From Halomonas alkalisoli (GTDB lineage Bacteria; Pseudomonadota; Gammaproteobacteria; Pseudomonadales; Halomonadaceae), in contig NZ_JAKCMI010000012.1 in assembly GCF_021412585.1 (NCBI RefSeq), forward strand, positions 310,001-374,000: 64,000 nucleotides of DNA. The letters run 5' to 3'. A program made the position numbers and the translations under genes. Each line of letters opens with the position of its first letter. Position 1 is the stretch's first letter. The notes under the pieces were generated by a model. It did not search any database and was not told the DNA's origin. It worked only from the letters and a program-made list of their open reading frames with translations. Below, one piece after another: positions 49,984-59,681 of this stretch.

Positions 49984-52254
49984 TTAACTCAACTGCCAAA
50001 AGGGACGAATACCATCATGAGGAAAGAACAACGGCTTCACATCCTCCGGACCGGGAATTTTCGAATTCTGCAATCCACTCATCGTTCCATAGTGGGAATG
50101 ATAAGCGAAATAGATGGGATAGAAACGCTCGGAATCGAACTTGTCTATCTGCTGAAAGGGCCACTCCTTATCTATGTGCGGTAGCAACCATTCCATTGCC
50201 CTGCACAGGCTCTGCCCCTGCGGCCCCTCGAAACTCCACAGGTCCTCCCCGCATGAGTCAGCCAGCTGCGCCAAGTGGATCCACCCCTGCAGATTGAAGC
50301 AACAATAGTGAGCGGTAGTCGTACGCTTCAGCTCCTCGGGTTGGCTACCGTCGGCAGCAAATTGCTGCACGATGCGGAAACGACTGTCTCTCAGCGTATG
50401 GCGCAGAAGCGTATCTTCACCAAGAAACGCGGCAATGGCGCCAACCTGAAGATCGTAGTAGGTACCATGGTTGTTCTGCGATGCGCGCTCCTTCACTCCC
50501 TGCGGGCTGGTGCGCAGCCAATGCAGATACTTCGCCAACCATTCCCGGAACGCACTCGATTCACTCTGTGCCAGCTTACCGCGCTGTTCCAGCAACCTAA
50601 CGGCATCAAGGAAGTAGTAAAAATCCTTCGCCTCGATGATGCCGGAACTGCTTCCTCGATTCTTGTTCCAGCCTTTACGCACCTGAGCATAATCGAGATG
50701 AGGTGCCATCGCTGTGTCAGAATTCAGGAACCAGGTACGAACGAGGCTTGCCGCATGAGCGTCGTATCGCTCATCCTGGCTCACGCTCCCAGCCAAAGTT
50801 AGAACGAAGGTGTCATCGAATAGCCGCTGCAGCCGCGTACGGTCGTAGTTCTCGCTCATCGGCTCGTACAGTCGCGTACCTGGGACGCGCTTGCCATCCC
50901 TGCGTATGTAAGGAAGCCTTGGAATAGGAATGGGATTGGGCCAGAAGTAGGGCGCTGGGTGCCAATAGTCGTGCGGGTTATGGCTGGGAGGGAGCGTTTT
51001 CTTGTCGACGACAGAATAGGGCCCACGGGACAACGCTTCCTTTGCCGTGCTTAACAAGGTGTGCCTTAACGTCTCGCTGATAGTGCCACCTGATGCCACA
51101 ACAGGCACATAGCAAAGGCGTTTTGCATCATACCCGGAAAGGAACCCTTCCCCATCCAGCTTATTGAGCAAGGCAGCAATAGCTTCGTTGCGAGCCAGGC
51201 CACGATCAACGAGACCACTGCTTCCTTTTTCAAGATGGGCCTGCCCCGAGAAAAGCCGCGCCACCCAACCTGCCTTGGCAAAGGCACCAGCATCTTGTGA
51301 GTAGTCAGGGCATGGAAGATCCCATGGCTCGATATGCCAGCGATCCCATTTGCCAGGTATTCCGAGCCGCCAGAAAAGCTCCACTTTAGGGCGGCGGCCG
51401 TAGTAACACGCCTCATCGAATTCCTCGGCACTATCACACCTGAAAATCATTTGCGGTTCTTCGTCGGCCTTGGGCCGATAACCTGACTGTAGCAAGCTCT
51501 CATTACTGGCGATACGTGCCATCGGCACGACAAAATAGGGGGACTCTGATTTGTCTTTTATCGCCGCCACAATTTCTTCCCACCCCTCAACCGTGAGAAA
51601 GCAGTTACCATCCCATGGAAGCACCCATTTAGCCTGTTTTTTCCCATCTCGGAGCGCTGCATTCCTAGCCCCATTGTTATTCATCACATAATTATTCTTA
51701 TGACGACACAACCGCATCCATATCCGGCTCTGTTGCGCAGCACTCAAGCGAGAAAAGCGTTTACCAGTCGGCAAATATTCGACTGGCACTCCCTCGACAT
51801 CTAAAGGTAAGGACTGATATGCATCGAGATCAAACGGTATATGAATATACTTTGCATTGACAGATTCCAGCATGTCAATTATTTTATTTTCTTCATCAGG
51901 ATCAACGATACGATTGACAACAAACCGCTTTTCGCAATCATCTAATTTCGACTCATGTCTTAAGATAAACTCCAGATTGCTTCGCGACTGTCCTTTTTTA
52001 TGTCTAGGAAACAAGTCATTTCCAATAACACGGTACAATAAAAATTGATCATCTCCTCCGCTTTCTAACGCACCTATATATTCAATTATTTTTCTCTCAT
52101 TAAAACGAGGCGCCAAACCACGATCGCTTGGACGAGTTGTGCGCGACCTAATTCGGTTAGACTCCCACTTTTTAGCAAGACATTTTTTTAAACTAGAGAA
52201 AAAAGGCAAAAGGGAAAGCACATCAACACCTTTTATAACATCATTAAGAAACAA
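49984..52254 (-). CDS. Fusion protein: glycosyltransferase-like N terminus plus alginate-lyase-like C terminus
   Basis: A 756-residue protein. Residues about 70-330 look like a GT-A-type domain: FLLYRVIGNDLFPRHKKGQS, RFVVNRIVDPDEENKIIDML, NNGARNAALRDGK, then KWVLPWDGNCFLTVEGWEEI, where WDGN may be the DxD-like site. Residues about 385-720 match the alginate-lyase (alpha/alpha barrel) family: HNPHDYWHPAPYFWPNP (from 425), TWFLNSDTAMAPHLDYAQ, the catalytic-type NNHGTYYDLQ (from 594) and RTTTAHYCCFN (from about 640). No signal peptide is visible, unusual for a lyase. The start appears to be TTG with AGGATTTT upstream. Within a glycan operon it may both build and trim the polymer. Confidence 0.75.
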   Translation of the reverse strand: MFLNDVIKGVDVLSLLPFFSSLKKCLAKKWESNRIRSRTTRPSDRGLAPRFNERKIIEYIGALESGGDDQFLLYRVIGNDLFPRHKKGQSRSNLEFILRHESKLDDCEKRFVVNRIVDPDEENKIIDMLESVNAKYIHIPFDLDAYQSLPLDVEGVPVEYLPTGKRFSRLSAAQQSRIWMRLCRHKNNYVMNNNGARNAALRDGKKQAKWVLPWDGNCFLTVEGWEEIVAAIKDKSESPYFVVPMARIASNESLLQSGYRPKADEEPQMIFRCDSAEEFDEACYYGRRPKVELFWRLGIPGKWDRWHIEPWDLPCPDYSQDAGAFAKAGWVARLFSGQAHLEKGSSGLVDRGLARNEAIAALLNKLDGEGFLSGYDAKRLCYVPVVASGGTISETLRHTLLSTAKEALSRGPYSVVDKKTLPPSHNPHDYWHPAPYFWPNPIPIPRLPYIRRDGKRVPGTRLYEPMSENYDRTRLQRLFDDTFVLTLAGSVSQDERYDAHAASLVRTWFLNSDTAMAPHLDYAQVRKGWNKNRGSSSGIIEAKDFYYFLDAVRLLEQRGKLAQSESSAFREWLAKYLHWLRTSPQGVKERASQNNHGTYYDLQVGAIAAFLGEDTLLRHTLRDSRFRIVQQFAADGSQPEELKRTTTAHYCCFNLQGWIHLAQLADSCGEDLWSFEGPQGQSLCRAMEWLLPHIDKEWPFQQIDKFDSERFYPIYFAYHSHYGTMSGLQNSKIPGPEDVKPLFFPHDGIRPFWQLS

Positions 52255-52318
52255 AAAATCCTAAAAATATAACAAACCTCTCGCCCCTCATCAGAAGCCA
52301 GGCTCCACCTCAGCCATT

Positions 52319-54181
52319 CTATTCAACGCACACAGTGCCAATATCGCTCTTATATAACGATAATAATAATTCATTAAATTCACTTTTTCGCTCATCAAAA
52401 GAAAAATTTTTAGCCTGGGCATGGAGAAGTATGGCATCCTCATTGCCAAAGCCTTCAACTGCATTATAAATAACATCAGCCAACCCTTCGATGCTTTCGC
52501 TCGTATAACCGAAGTCTTCGCAAGTCTTTAGGGAGGCATAGAACCGCCCATAACTTATGAAGTCGAAGGTAGACCTACCCAAATCCAAAGGATCTGATAT
52601 TCTAACAACTCCCTTTACATTTCTGCAAAGCTCTTTTATGTCCACCATACCAAGGTATTTAACATTACTCAGCCCCCAAGAATTTACTTCCTGCTTAGTC
52701 AAGTCGTCACCCTTGTTAACTATATAAAAATTAATCATACTTAATCTACTAACTAGCTTTTTAACAAGTGGCGCATATTGGAACATAGGAGGATGAGAAA
52801 TTGCAAAATATAATGCCACATTTTTATCATCAGGCAATTCAAGTGGCCTATCTGGATACGTGAAGGTAACTGAAGGTCGGTAAAAACAACTAGAACTCAA
52901 ACCCAACTCCCCAAAGCAGCCATGAAGTGTTTTACTATTAGTCAATATGGCAAGATATGGATTTTTTGAAAGCGAGTCATGTAACTCTGGGTCTTCTTTG
53001 ATTTTATTGTAGGCCCCTTGCAGGGCATATAAAACTGTTTTTTCTCTAAAATTAAAGCAACTTTTAGTATTAACAACATTATGAGCTAGGATTATATCGC
53101 TCGCTTTAAACGCAGCAACTCTTAAATAATGCGCATCAATCTTAGAATATGATTTGCTTAAATATGACCATCCTTCAAGGAGTGTGGTTTTCTCAAGCTT
53201 TTTAGGTATAAGAGTAAGCAAGCTATCTACAACTGTTAAGTCACTAACGTAATCACAAAGAAATGAATTGAAACTTTCGCTTGAGTATAAATAGTTGTGC
53301 AATTGCAATGCACCATTCACAGACCCTTCCCCGGTTCGTATGCCAACATTGATACTTTTCGAAGTAGTGGCAACTGCAACACTTTTACTCATATACAGAG
53401 GAGTCAATAGCCCACAATTTGCAAAATAACTGACTACTGTCTTTACTCTTTTGTATTCAGAAGAATTAACACAATCATGAAAACAAACAACCCCCTCTTT
53501 TTTAATTTTTCTGTAATAATTACCTAAATCCTCCGCACATCCCCTTAAGGAGTGATCACCATCAATAAAAAGCATATCAATTTGCTCTTGTATAAACCCC
53601 AGCGCATTAACTGAACTGGAGCGCACAGGAACAATTATGTCATCGAAAGGCTTTGTGTTATTTTTGAATTCTTCATATGTGCTTCTTTTTCCTTCTGACA
53701 TGCTGTCATTTTCAAACGTATCAATACTATATAACTTTCCACCATTTTCCCTAAGTGCAGCCGCCAGAAAACAACTACTCCTTCCACAATAAGCACCTAT
53801 CTCGACAACCGTCGATTGCCTAGGCAAACTCAGAGCCTCATCATATAATACAATGCCTTCCTCAGGCTTAAGAAATCCATGCACTGATGTACAATAATCA
53901 AACACATCTTTTGACATTGCTTTAGTTGCCCGGTAACAACCAAAGCTTTTAAATACATAAAATACAAAACTATCAATATAATGACGGAAAAAACCGGGTG
54001 GCTTTATTTTAACCTCATAAAAGCCAACTCCCATGAATTTTTGAAGAATACGAGACATCTCAAGCTTATGCTTTACAATCTTTCCTTCGTGCTGAATTAT
54101 TATTTTGCTTTTACTAAGGCCAACGGTATCTATTTTAACATCACCCGTTTTTTCATCAATACTTATTATAATACTATGCAT
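52319..54181 (-). CDS. Two-domain protein: SAM methyltransferase plus glycosyltransferase-like region
   Basis: A protein of about 620 residues. Residues about 105-260 form a class I methyltransferase of the Methyltransf_24 type: STVVEIGAYCGRSSCFLAAA (SAM loop), GKLYSIDTFEND, IDMLFIDGDHSLRGCAEDLG and EGVVCFHDC. The remainder (about 330-620) resembles a GT-B transferase, with PPMFQYAPLVKKLVSRLSMI and KTCEDFGYTSESIEGLADVI near the end. The ATG at 54181 follows AGGAGATGTTG. It overlaps the upstream GT4 gene by 8 bp. Base composition is strikingly AT-rich and codon use differs from the core genes, indicating horizontal acquisition. Confidence 0.75.
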   Translation of the reverse strand: MHSIIISIDEKTGDVKIDTVGLSKSKIIIQHEGKIVKHKLEMSRILQKFMGVGFYEVKIKPPGFFRHYIDSFVFYVFKSFGCYRATKAMSKDVFDYCTSVHGFLKPEEGIVLYDEALSLPRQSTVVEIGAYCGRSSCFLAAALRENGGKLYSIDTFENDSMSEGKRSTYEEFKNNTKPFDDIIVPVRSSSVNALGFIQEQIDMLFIDGDHSLRGCAEDLGNYYRKIKKEGVVCFHDCVNSSEYKRVKTVVSYFANCGLLTPLYMSKSVAVATTSKSINVGIRTGEGSVNGALQLHNYLYSSESFNSFLCDYVSDLTVVDSLLTLIPKKLEKTTLLEGWSYLSKSYSKIDAHYLRVAAFKASDIILAHNVVNTKSCFNFREKTVLYALQGAYNKIKEDPELHDSLSKNPYLAILTNSKTLHGCFGELGLSSSCFYRPSVTFTYPDRPLELPDDKNVALYFAISHPPMFQYAPLVKKLVSRLSMINFYIVNKGDDLTKQEVNSWGLSNVKYLGMVDIKELCRNVKGVVRISDPLDLGRSTFDFISYGRFYASLKTCEDFGYTSESIEGLADVIYNAVEGFGNEDAILLHAQAKNFSFDERKSEFNELLLSLYKSDIGTVCVE

Positions 54182-55757
54182 CAACATCTCCTAAATGGCT
54201 TTTAATCTCCTCTACTGAAAAGCTAACGGTACTCTTCCAATTACGTTCACCTATGGCCCACTTCTGTGCTCTAGCCCCAAGCTCATGCCGCATTTCTGCA
54301 TCATTAACTAACTTTTTTAATGCAAAAAAGAGATCTTCAATATTTCCTTTTCCATAATGAAGCCCAGTAACGCCATCCTCCACTAGTTCCTTTAATGCTT
54401 TTACGTCAGAAACTATAATAGCTTTACCCATAGCCATTGCCTCAAGTGGCTTCATAGGTGAGACCAACTCGCAGACCGGCCAAGGCTTGCGGGGAAACGG
54501 TGCAATATCTATAACACTATAGTATAGTTTAACATCTTCATAGCTGACTCTTCCTGGCATGAGGAGCCAGTCCTCATACCCATAACGGTTAGCTATTGAC
54601 AGTATTTCTTCCGTTATTCTTCCCTTTACCTTACCAGTAGTATTTTCGCTACCCACCAATAACAATCTAAACGAAATTCCGCTGCTTTTTAATGAACCGC
54701 AAGCTTCAGCTAAACGTTCAAGACCTTCATAGTCAACAAAAGTACCTATATACCCTATGACAGGTACTTCTTCTGGGATGCCAAGTTTTTCTTTTGCCTG
54801 ACTGCTGTCTACTTGAGTTTGAAATCTAGTAGGGTCGCATGAGTTAGGTAGCACTCCAATTTTTTTAGGTGGGCACCCACGCGAAACTAGCTCATCCTTG
54901 ACTGCTTCAGTTATCGCCAACGTATAATCTGAAAAGTTAACTGTCTCCGCCTCTAGAATATACTTGGTATTATACTCTTCAGTTTGATAAAAAGTAGAAT
55001 CTCTAGACACCTTAGTTATTTCTGCCAAACCTCTTACTTCATAAACACATGGTATACCTAGTTTTTTAGCAGCGATAAAGGCAGGCAGAGCTGTTATATA
55101 AAAAGAAGCGGCCCAAACACAAGAAGGCTTTTCCAATTCAAATAGATTATAAAAGCTATCTATGCACTTCTGCATGTATTCGCAGGTACTTATTCCTTTT
55201 CTCTCCGGGCCTTTTATCCTTTTATATTGTATCCCATCGATATATTCATCACTTGGTATATCTTCCAAAACTCCCATGTCATATGGAAACCCAGGCCTGC
55301 TTACACACACAACTTCCAAACCATTTTCTTTCATGGCAGTTGCTATACCATGCGAACGTGTTGCATAACCACCAGTTGAATAAGGCAAAGAGTTATGCAA
55401 TATGTAAAACACTTTCCCTTTAAACACATCGCCTGTATGTATTTCTTTAACTTCAATGTTTCTAAGCAGTTGAAATTGTTTATAATGTACCGAGGCAGAT
55501 CTTTTATTCGCATAACCCAACAGTTCTTCAGTCCCTTTTTTCTTGTATTTGTCTATTAGCCTATCGTCAGAATATTTTTGCGAATTTTTATAATCAAAAT
55601 AATATCTGATGCTACTTTTGATGAAACTTAAAGGCTTTTTTTTATGTATTATATTTTCTCGCACGATTTTTGAATATTTAAAAGCATGGCTACTTTTGAT
55701 TTTTTTGAGTTCGTTCTTAAGCTTTTTATTTTCTTCACTCAGTTCATTCTCATCCAT
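54174..55757 (-). CDS. Family 4 glycosyltransferase with N-terminal coiled coil
   Basis: A 527-residue protein. A Lys/Glu-rich coiled coil (about 1-25, ELSEENKKLKNELKKIKSSH) and a basic spacer precede a GT-B transferase. The first half has ILHNSLPYSTGGYATRSHGI (acceptor loop). The second half has IGYIGTFVDYEGLERLAEAC, LLLVGSENTTGKVKGR, then PWPVCELVSPMKPLEAMAMG, the donor-binding E-x7-E motif, and SDVKALKELVEDGVTGLHY. It is the first gene of the AT-rich segment, next to the ISL3 remnant, which probably separates it from wecC. Confidence 0.87.
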   Translation of the reverse strand: MDENELSEENKKLKNELKKIKSSHAFKYSKIVRENIIHKKKPLSFIKSSIRYYFDYKNSQKYSDDRLIDKYKKKGTEELLGYANKRSASVHYKQFQLLRNIEVKEIHTGDVFKGKVFYILHNSLPYSTGGYATRSHGIATAMKENGLEVVCVSRPGFPYDMGVLEDIPSDEYIDGIQYKRIKGPERKGISTCEYMQKCIDSFYNLFELEKPSCVWAASFYITALPAFIAAKKLGIPCVYEVRGLAEITKVSRDSTFYQTEEYNTKYILEAETVNFSDYTLAITEAVKDELVSRGCPPKKIGVLPNSCDPTRFQTQVDSSQAKEKLGIPEEVPVIGYIGTFVDYEGLERLAEACGSLKSSGISFRLLLVGSENTTGKVKGRITEEILSIANRYGYEDWLLMPGRVSYEDVKLYYSVIDIAPFPRKPWPVCELVSPMKPLEAMAMGKAIIVSDVKALKELVEDGVTGLHYGKGNIEDLFFALKKLVNDAEMRHELGARAQKWAIGERNWKSTVSFSVEEIKSHLGDVDA

Positions 55758-55815
55758 CTCATACTGCCTTTTAATTAGAAACGAAGATATTAATTCATAT
55801 AAGAACTAAAAATTT

Positions 55816-56947
55816 AGACCCTTCGACGTTTCATGTGGATTTAGCCAGGCGACCCACGGGGGGTCCGATCTGATAGATAATCGGGATGAAGTTGGCCTCG
55901 CTCCGGCAGCCGCCGCGTGCGCGTGACCTAGCAGCCTAGAAGTGGCCGTTTATGCCCTCCAGCGCGCGTTAGTCAGGCTGGAGAGAGCGCCTCACTACCT
56001 GTTCCACATGTCGTTCCAGCGTGCTTAAGGCTTTCGCCATCAGTTTCAAGAGCGTGTTGTCGACCAACTGCACCACGCATCACGTTGAGGTAGTTCATGA
56101 TACGCCAACGAACTGCTGCCCGCGGTGTCAGAGCGTTTTGGACCAACCGCAGCTTTTCTTTATCACCCGGGTATCGGCGGTGGCTCCCCGATCGGCCATC
56201 AATTCCTAGTGTACGTCCAGCTGCTTCGCCGTCAGGTTGTGGTTATCCTGGCTTTTCAGCGCAGCGCAGTGCCTTGGTAAAGGTCTGCACGGTGTGGAAC
56301 CAACCGACTGTGACCACAGCGTTGGGCAGGTGCTTGCCCACCCCACTGAGGAAATCCTGGGACATGTTACAGACCACCTCGGTATAGAGGACCGGGTGGC
56401 GGCCATTCGCGGTCAGGAAGGCGCTTAACAACTGAATCACGGCCTTGCCATAGCCAAGCACTAAGGTCACCGGCTCCTGCTGACGCTGTATGGCGAGGGA
56501 CACCGTGACATAGCGATGTCCGCGTCGTGAGACGGTCTCATCCAGGCCAACGGCCTCGGATAGGTCCAGTTGACCCAGCATCCGTCCCATTTAGTAGTAC
56601 ACGATTCACCACAACAACTTGTCGGAAATCTACAGCTGGCAGGAGACGGCCAGCACCAGCATCTCCTTGACCTATGACATGGCGGCCTGCTCGAATAGCA
56701 GGGTTAAGTCACTGCCGGGCAGGCATTGCCGCACTCAGGAGAGGGGTAGATGCCTCTCGCTCGGCCTCGACATGGAGGTCCAGGTGGTGAGCCCACACAG
56801 AGGTACCCAAGTACTGGTCCATGAGAACCCAGGGTGCTACAAGGCCAAGAATCAGAATCTGAGTGTCGTCCATGCCATGCCTCCGGTCTAGATGGGGTCA
56901 TATCCTGGCCCAGTTCAGGGGGTTCCACACCCAGTGACGAAGAGCTA
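55816..56947 (-). mobile_element. Decayed ISL3-family insertion sequence
   Basis: Imperfect terminal inverted repeats flank the remnant. The left end reads TTAGACCCTTCGACG...ATGTGGA inward from 55814, and the right end reads inward from 56947 as AGCTCTTCGTCACTGGGTGTGG on the minus strand, close to the GGCTCTTCG-type ends of ISL3 elements. At about 1.13 kb it is shorter than intact ISL3 members (about 1.3-1.5 kb), so internal sequence is lost. No clear target duplication was read. It separates the AT-rich glycosyltransferase block from wecC-wecB-ugd and could carry or block transcription between them. Confidence 0.7.
55831..56873 (-). pseudogene. ISL3-family transposase, multiply disrupted
   Basis: The pieces lie in order on the minus strand but in different frames. 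The start is MDDTQILILGLVAPWVLMDQ from 56873, with a zinc-ribbon-like CPECGNACP in a shifted frame. The catalytic middle (56590-56243) reads LDLSEAVGLDETVSRRGHRY, then VTVSLAIQ and NMSQDFLSGVGKHLPNAVVT with the DDE-type Asp residues. The C terminus reads ALEGINGHF, a stop, then AARSRARGG and PIIYQIG near 55850-55990. At least two frameshifts and several stops make it inactive. Confidence 0.8.
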
Positions 56948-57080
56948 GATTATCACGCCTTGGTGGTACCAATGGATTACGATAACCTCACGTGGAATAA
57001 CGCACCCACTTCTTTCCCATTTGACAAAATTTATATAAAAATACATCATATAAAATATAAATTTTAGCCAATACTTAGAC

Positions 57081-58373
57081 TTACTTCCTGAGCCGATCTT
57101 CCCAAATTCCTCTGCTATCAACTAGAAAACGAGAGTCTACATTATCACTTGGCATGTTCTTAAATGATTTATGATCGACCAGCATCACTACCACATCTGC
57201 CTTTTCAAGTGCAACCTGCTGATTAATCAGATTGGCGCCTGCCAACCTTCCACTAGATAAGTGTTCGATATTTGGCTCTACTAGCAAGACTCCTCCCGGG
57301 TGTCGAGCTACAATTTCTTCTGCGATTCTCAGTGCCGGACTTTCCCGAAGATCGTCGATGTCCGGTTTGAAGGCCAGCCCGAAGCAAGCAATGGTAACGT
57401 CCTTAGCAGTTTTGTCCGGATTGGCTGTGAGATACTCCCCTACAGCTTGCTGTACCTTTTCCACTACCCACTCTGGTTTACCGTCATTCACTTCACGTGC
57501 AGTACGAATCAAGCGCGCCTCTTCGGGTGTTTCACTCACTATAAACCATGGATCGACAGCGATGCAGTGGCCACCCACCCCAGGTCCTGGCTGCAGAATA
57601 TTGACCCGTGGGTGACGGTTCGCTAGCCGAATGAGTTCCCATACGTTGATATCGAGCTTGTCGCAGATGATCGAAAGCTCATTCGCAAAGGCGATATTTA
57701 CATCGCGGAAGCTGTTCTCAGTGAGTTTTGCCATCTCGGCGGTGCGCACAGTGGTGGTAATGCACTCCCCTTGCACAAAGATCTTATAGAGAGTCGTTGC
57801 TGCTTTTGAACACTTAGCCGTCATGCCACCGATCACACGGTCGTTCTCAACCAGCTCGCGTACCACATGGCCTGGGAGTACCCGCTCCGGGCAGTGGGCA
57901 ATGCGTATATCGGATTCTTCACCATGAGTTTGCGGGAAGGTGAGGTCCGGCCGGGCTTCTGCCAACCAGGCTGCCATCTGCTCGGTAGCCCCTACTGGCG
58001 AAGTGGATTCCAGGATCACCAGGTCACCCTTCTTCAACACCGCCGCGATCGTTTGGCTTGCCGCCTTGATATAGGTGAGGTCCGGCACATGGTCGTTGCC
58101 ATTCTCAGCCTTGAAGGGTGTTGGCACCGCGATCAGGAAGGCATCAGCCGGCTCGGGCTTGGTAGTCGCCCGCAAGTAGCCCTCCTTGACCGCCGCGTGC
58201 ACCACGATATCCAACTCGGGCTCGACGATATGGATATCGCCTTGGTTGATGGTATCAACCGCATGCTGGTTGATATCCACGCCGATGACTTTCTTGCGAC
58301 GGGAAGCGATGACGGCGGCGGTCGGCAGGCCGATGTAGCCGAGGCCGATAACGGAGATGGTGTCGAAATCCAT
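57081..58373 (-). CDS. wecC: UDP-N-acetyl-D-mannosamine dehydrogenase
   Basis: It oxidises UDP-ManNAc twice with NAD+ to UDP-ManNAcA, a precursor of acidic glycans. The 430-residue protein has the Rossmann start TISVIGLGYIGLPTAAVIAS, the central helix TENSFRDVNIAFANELSIIC, and the catalytic loop PGPGVGGHCIAVDPWF. The second NAD/UDP domain has CFGLAFKPDIDDLRESPALR. In this family the catalytic Cys lies in GGHC rather than in the GGSCFPKD of Ugd. It follows wecB by 74 bp on the same strand. The downstream flank is the ISL3 remnant. Confidence 0.95.
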   Translation of the reverse strand: MDFDTISVIGLGYIGLPTAAVIASRRKKVIGVDINQHAVDTINQGDIHIVEPELDIVVHAAVKEGYLRATTKPEPADAFLIAVPTPFKAENGNDHVPDLTYIKAASQTIAAVLKKGDLVILESTSPVGATEQMAAWLAEARPDLTFPQTHGEESDIRIAHCPERVLPGHVVRELVENDRVIGGMTAKCSKAATTLYKIFVQGECITTTVRTAEMAKLTENSFRDVNIAFANELSIICDKLDINVWELIRLANRHPRVNILQPGPGVGGHCIAVDPWFIVSETPEEARLIRTAREVNDGKPEWVVEKVQQAVGEYLTANPDKTAKDVTIACFGLAFKPDIDDLRESPALRIAEEIVARHPGGVLLVEPNIEHLSSGRLAGANLINQQVALEKADVVVMLVDHKSFKNMPSDNVDSRFLVDSRGIWEDRLRK

Positions 58374-58447
58374 GGTTGCATCCGATGTAGAAAATAAAGC
58401 TCACAAAATAGAGCTGCAGGACGGCTGTGTGTACGCGCTGATAGGCG

Positions 58448-59581
58448 TTATTTAACGGGGGTGGTGGCCAAGCTCTCGAGGATTCGCTGGCACGCCTTGC
58501 CATCGCCATAGGGGTTATGGGCATAGCTCATCATTTCGTAAGCAGCGTTGTCGGTCAGCAGGCTGTGCACCTCGCCAACAATGCGTTCCACATCGGTGCC
58601 CACCAGCTTGACAGTACCGGCATCGACGGCTTCGGGCCGCTCGGTAGTATCACGCATCACCAGCACCGGTTTGCCAAGTGACGGAGCTTCTTCCTGTACA
58701 CCACCGGAATCGGTCAGGATCAAGTGCGAGCGATTCATTAGATAAACGAACGGCAGGTAATCCAGCGGCTCGATCAGGTGGACATTGCCGATGTCAGAAA
58801 GCAGGCGGTTGACCGGCTCGCGCACATTGGGATTGAGGTGCATCGGATAAACGATTTGTACCTCGGGATGTTGAGCGGCAATATCGTGCAGGGCCTGACA
58901 AATTCGCTCGAAACCGCCACCGAAACTCTCGCGACGGTGGCCTGTCACCAGGATCAGCTTGCGGCTGGCATCCAGGAAGTCGAACTGCTCGGCAAATTGC
59001 TGTTGGAATACAGGGCTGGTATCCAGCTTGCGCACCACGTCGAGCAGCGCATCGATCACGGTATTACCGGTGACATGCACCTTTGTGGGGGGCACGCCCT
59101 CTTCCAGCAGGTTTTGCCGGGAGCGCTCCGTAGGAGCGAAGTGCTGTTCGGCCAAGGCACCGGTGAGCTTGCGGTTGGCTTCTTCCGGCCAAGGCGAGTA
59201 GATATTGCCGGTACGTAGCCCCGCCTCCACATGGCCAACGGGAATCTGTTGGTAGTAGGCAGCCAATGTGGTGGAAAAGGTCGTTGAAGTATCCCCATGC
59301 ACCAAGACGATATCTGGCTTCACCTCTTCCAGTACCGTTTTCATACCCTGCAGGATAGCCGTGGTCACATCGGTGAGATCCTGCCCCGGTTTCATGATAT
59401 TCAGGTCATGGTCGGGCTTCAGCTCGAACAGGTCTAGTACCTGATCGAGCATTTCGCGGTGCTGGCCGGTCACACACACCTTGGCGTCGAAGCGCTCATC
59501 AGCAGCGAGAGCCAAAGCCAGAGGAGCCATCTTGATGGCTTCAGGACGCGTGCCAAACACGCAAAGAGTCTTGATAGGCAT
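58448..59581 (-). CDS. wecB: UDP-N-acetylglucosamine 2-epimerase (non-hydrolysing)
   Basis: It interconverts UDP-GlcNAc and UDP-ManNAc, feeding WecC. The 377-residue GT-B-like protein has the conserved start [40 protein letters not shown], the mid-blocks [20 protein letters not shown] and [20 protein letters not shown], then [39 protein letters not shown] and [10 protein letters not shown]. The ATG at 59581 fits the family; the 12-residue extension to 59617 does not. It lies about 100 bp after ugd, with which it is probably co-transcribed. Confidence 0.96.
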   Translation of the reverse strand: MPIKTLCVFGTRPEAIKMAPLALALAADERFDAKVCVTGQHREMLDQVLDLFELKPDHDLNIMKPGQDLTDVTTAILQGMKTVLEEVKPDIVLVHGDTSTTFSTTLAAYYQQIPVGHVEAGLRTGNIYSPWPEEANRKLTGALAEQHFAPTERSRQNLLEEGVPPTKVHVTGNTVIDALLDVVRKLDTSPVFQQQFAEQFDFLDASRKLILVTGHRRESFGGGFERICQALHDIAAQHPEVQIVYPMHLNPNVREPVNRLLSDIGNVHLIEPLDYLPFVYLMNRSHLILTDSGGVQEEAPSLGKPVLVMRDTTERPEAVDAGTVKLVGTDVERIVGEVHSLLTDNAAYEMMSYAHNPYGDGKACQRILESLATTPVK

Positions 59582-59681
59582 GGGGACTTCAGTTTCGGTG
59601 AGAGGTGGATTCTGCAATGACGCGGCCGCGTCACTCGACGGTAACGGATTTCATCAGATTACGTGGTTAGGGGCGCTTGCT

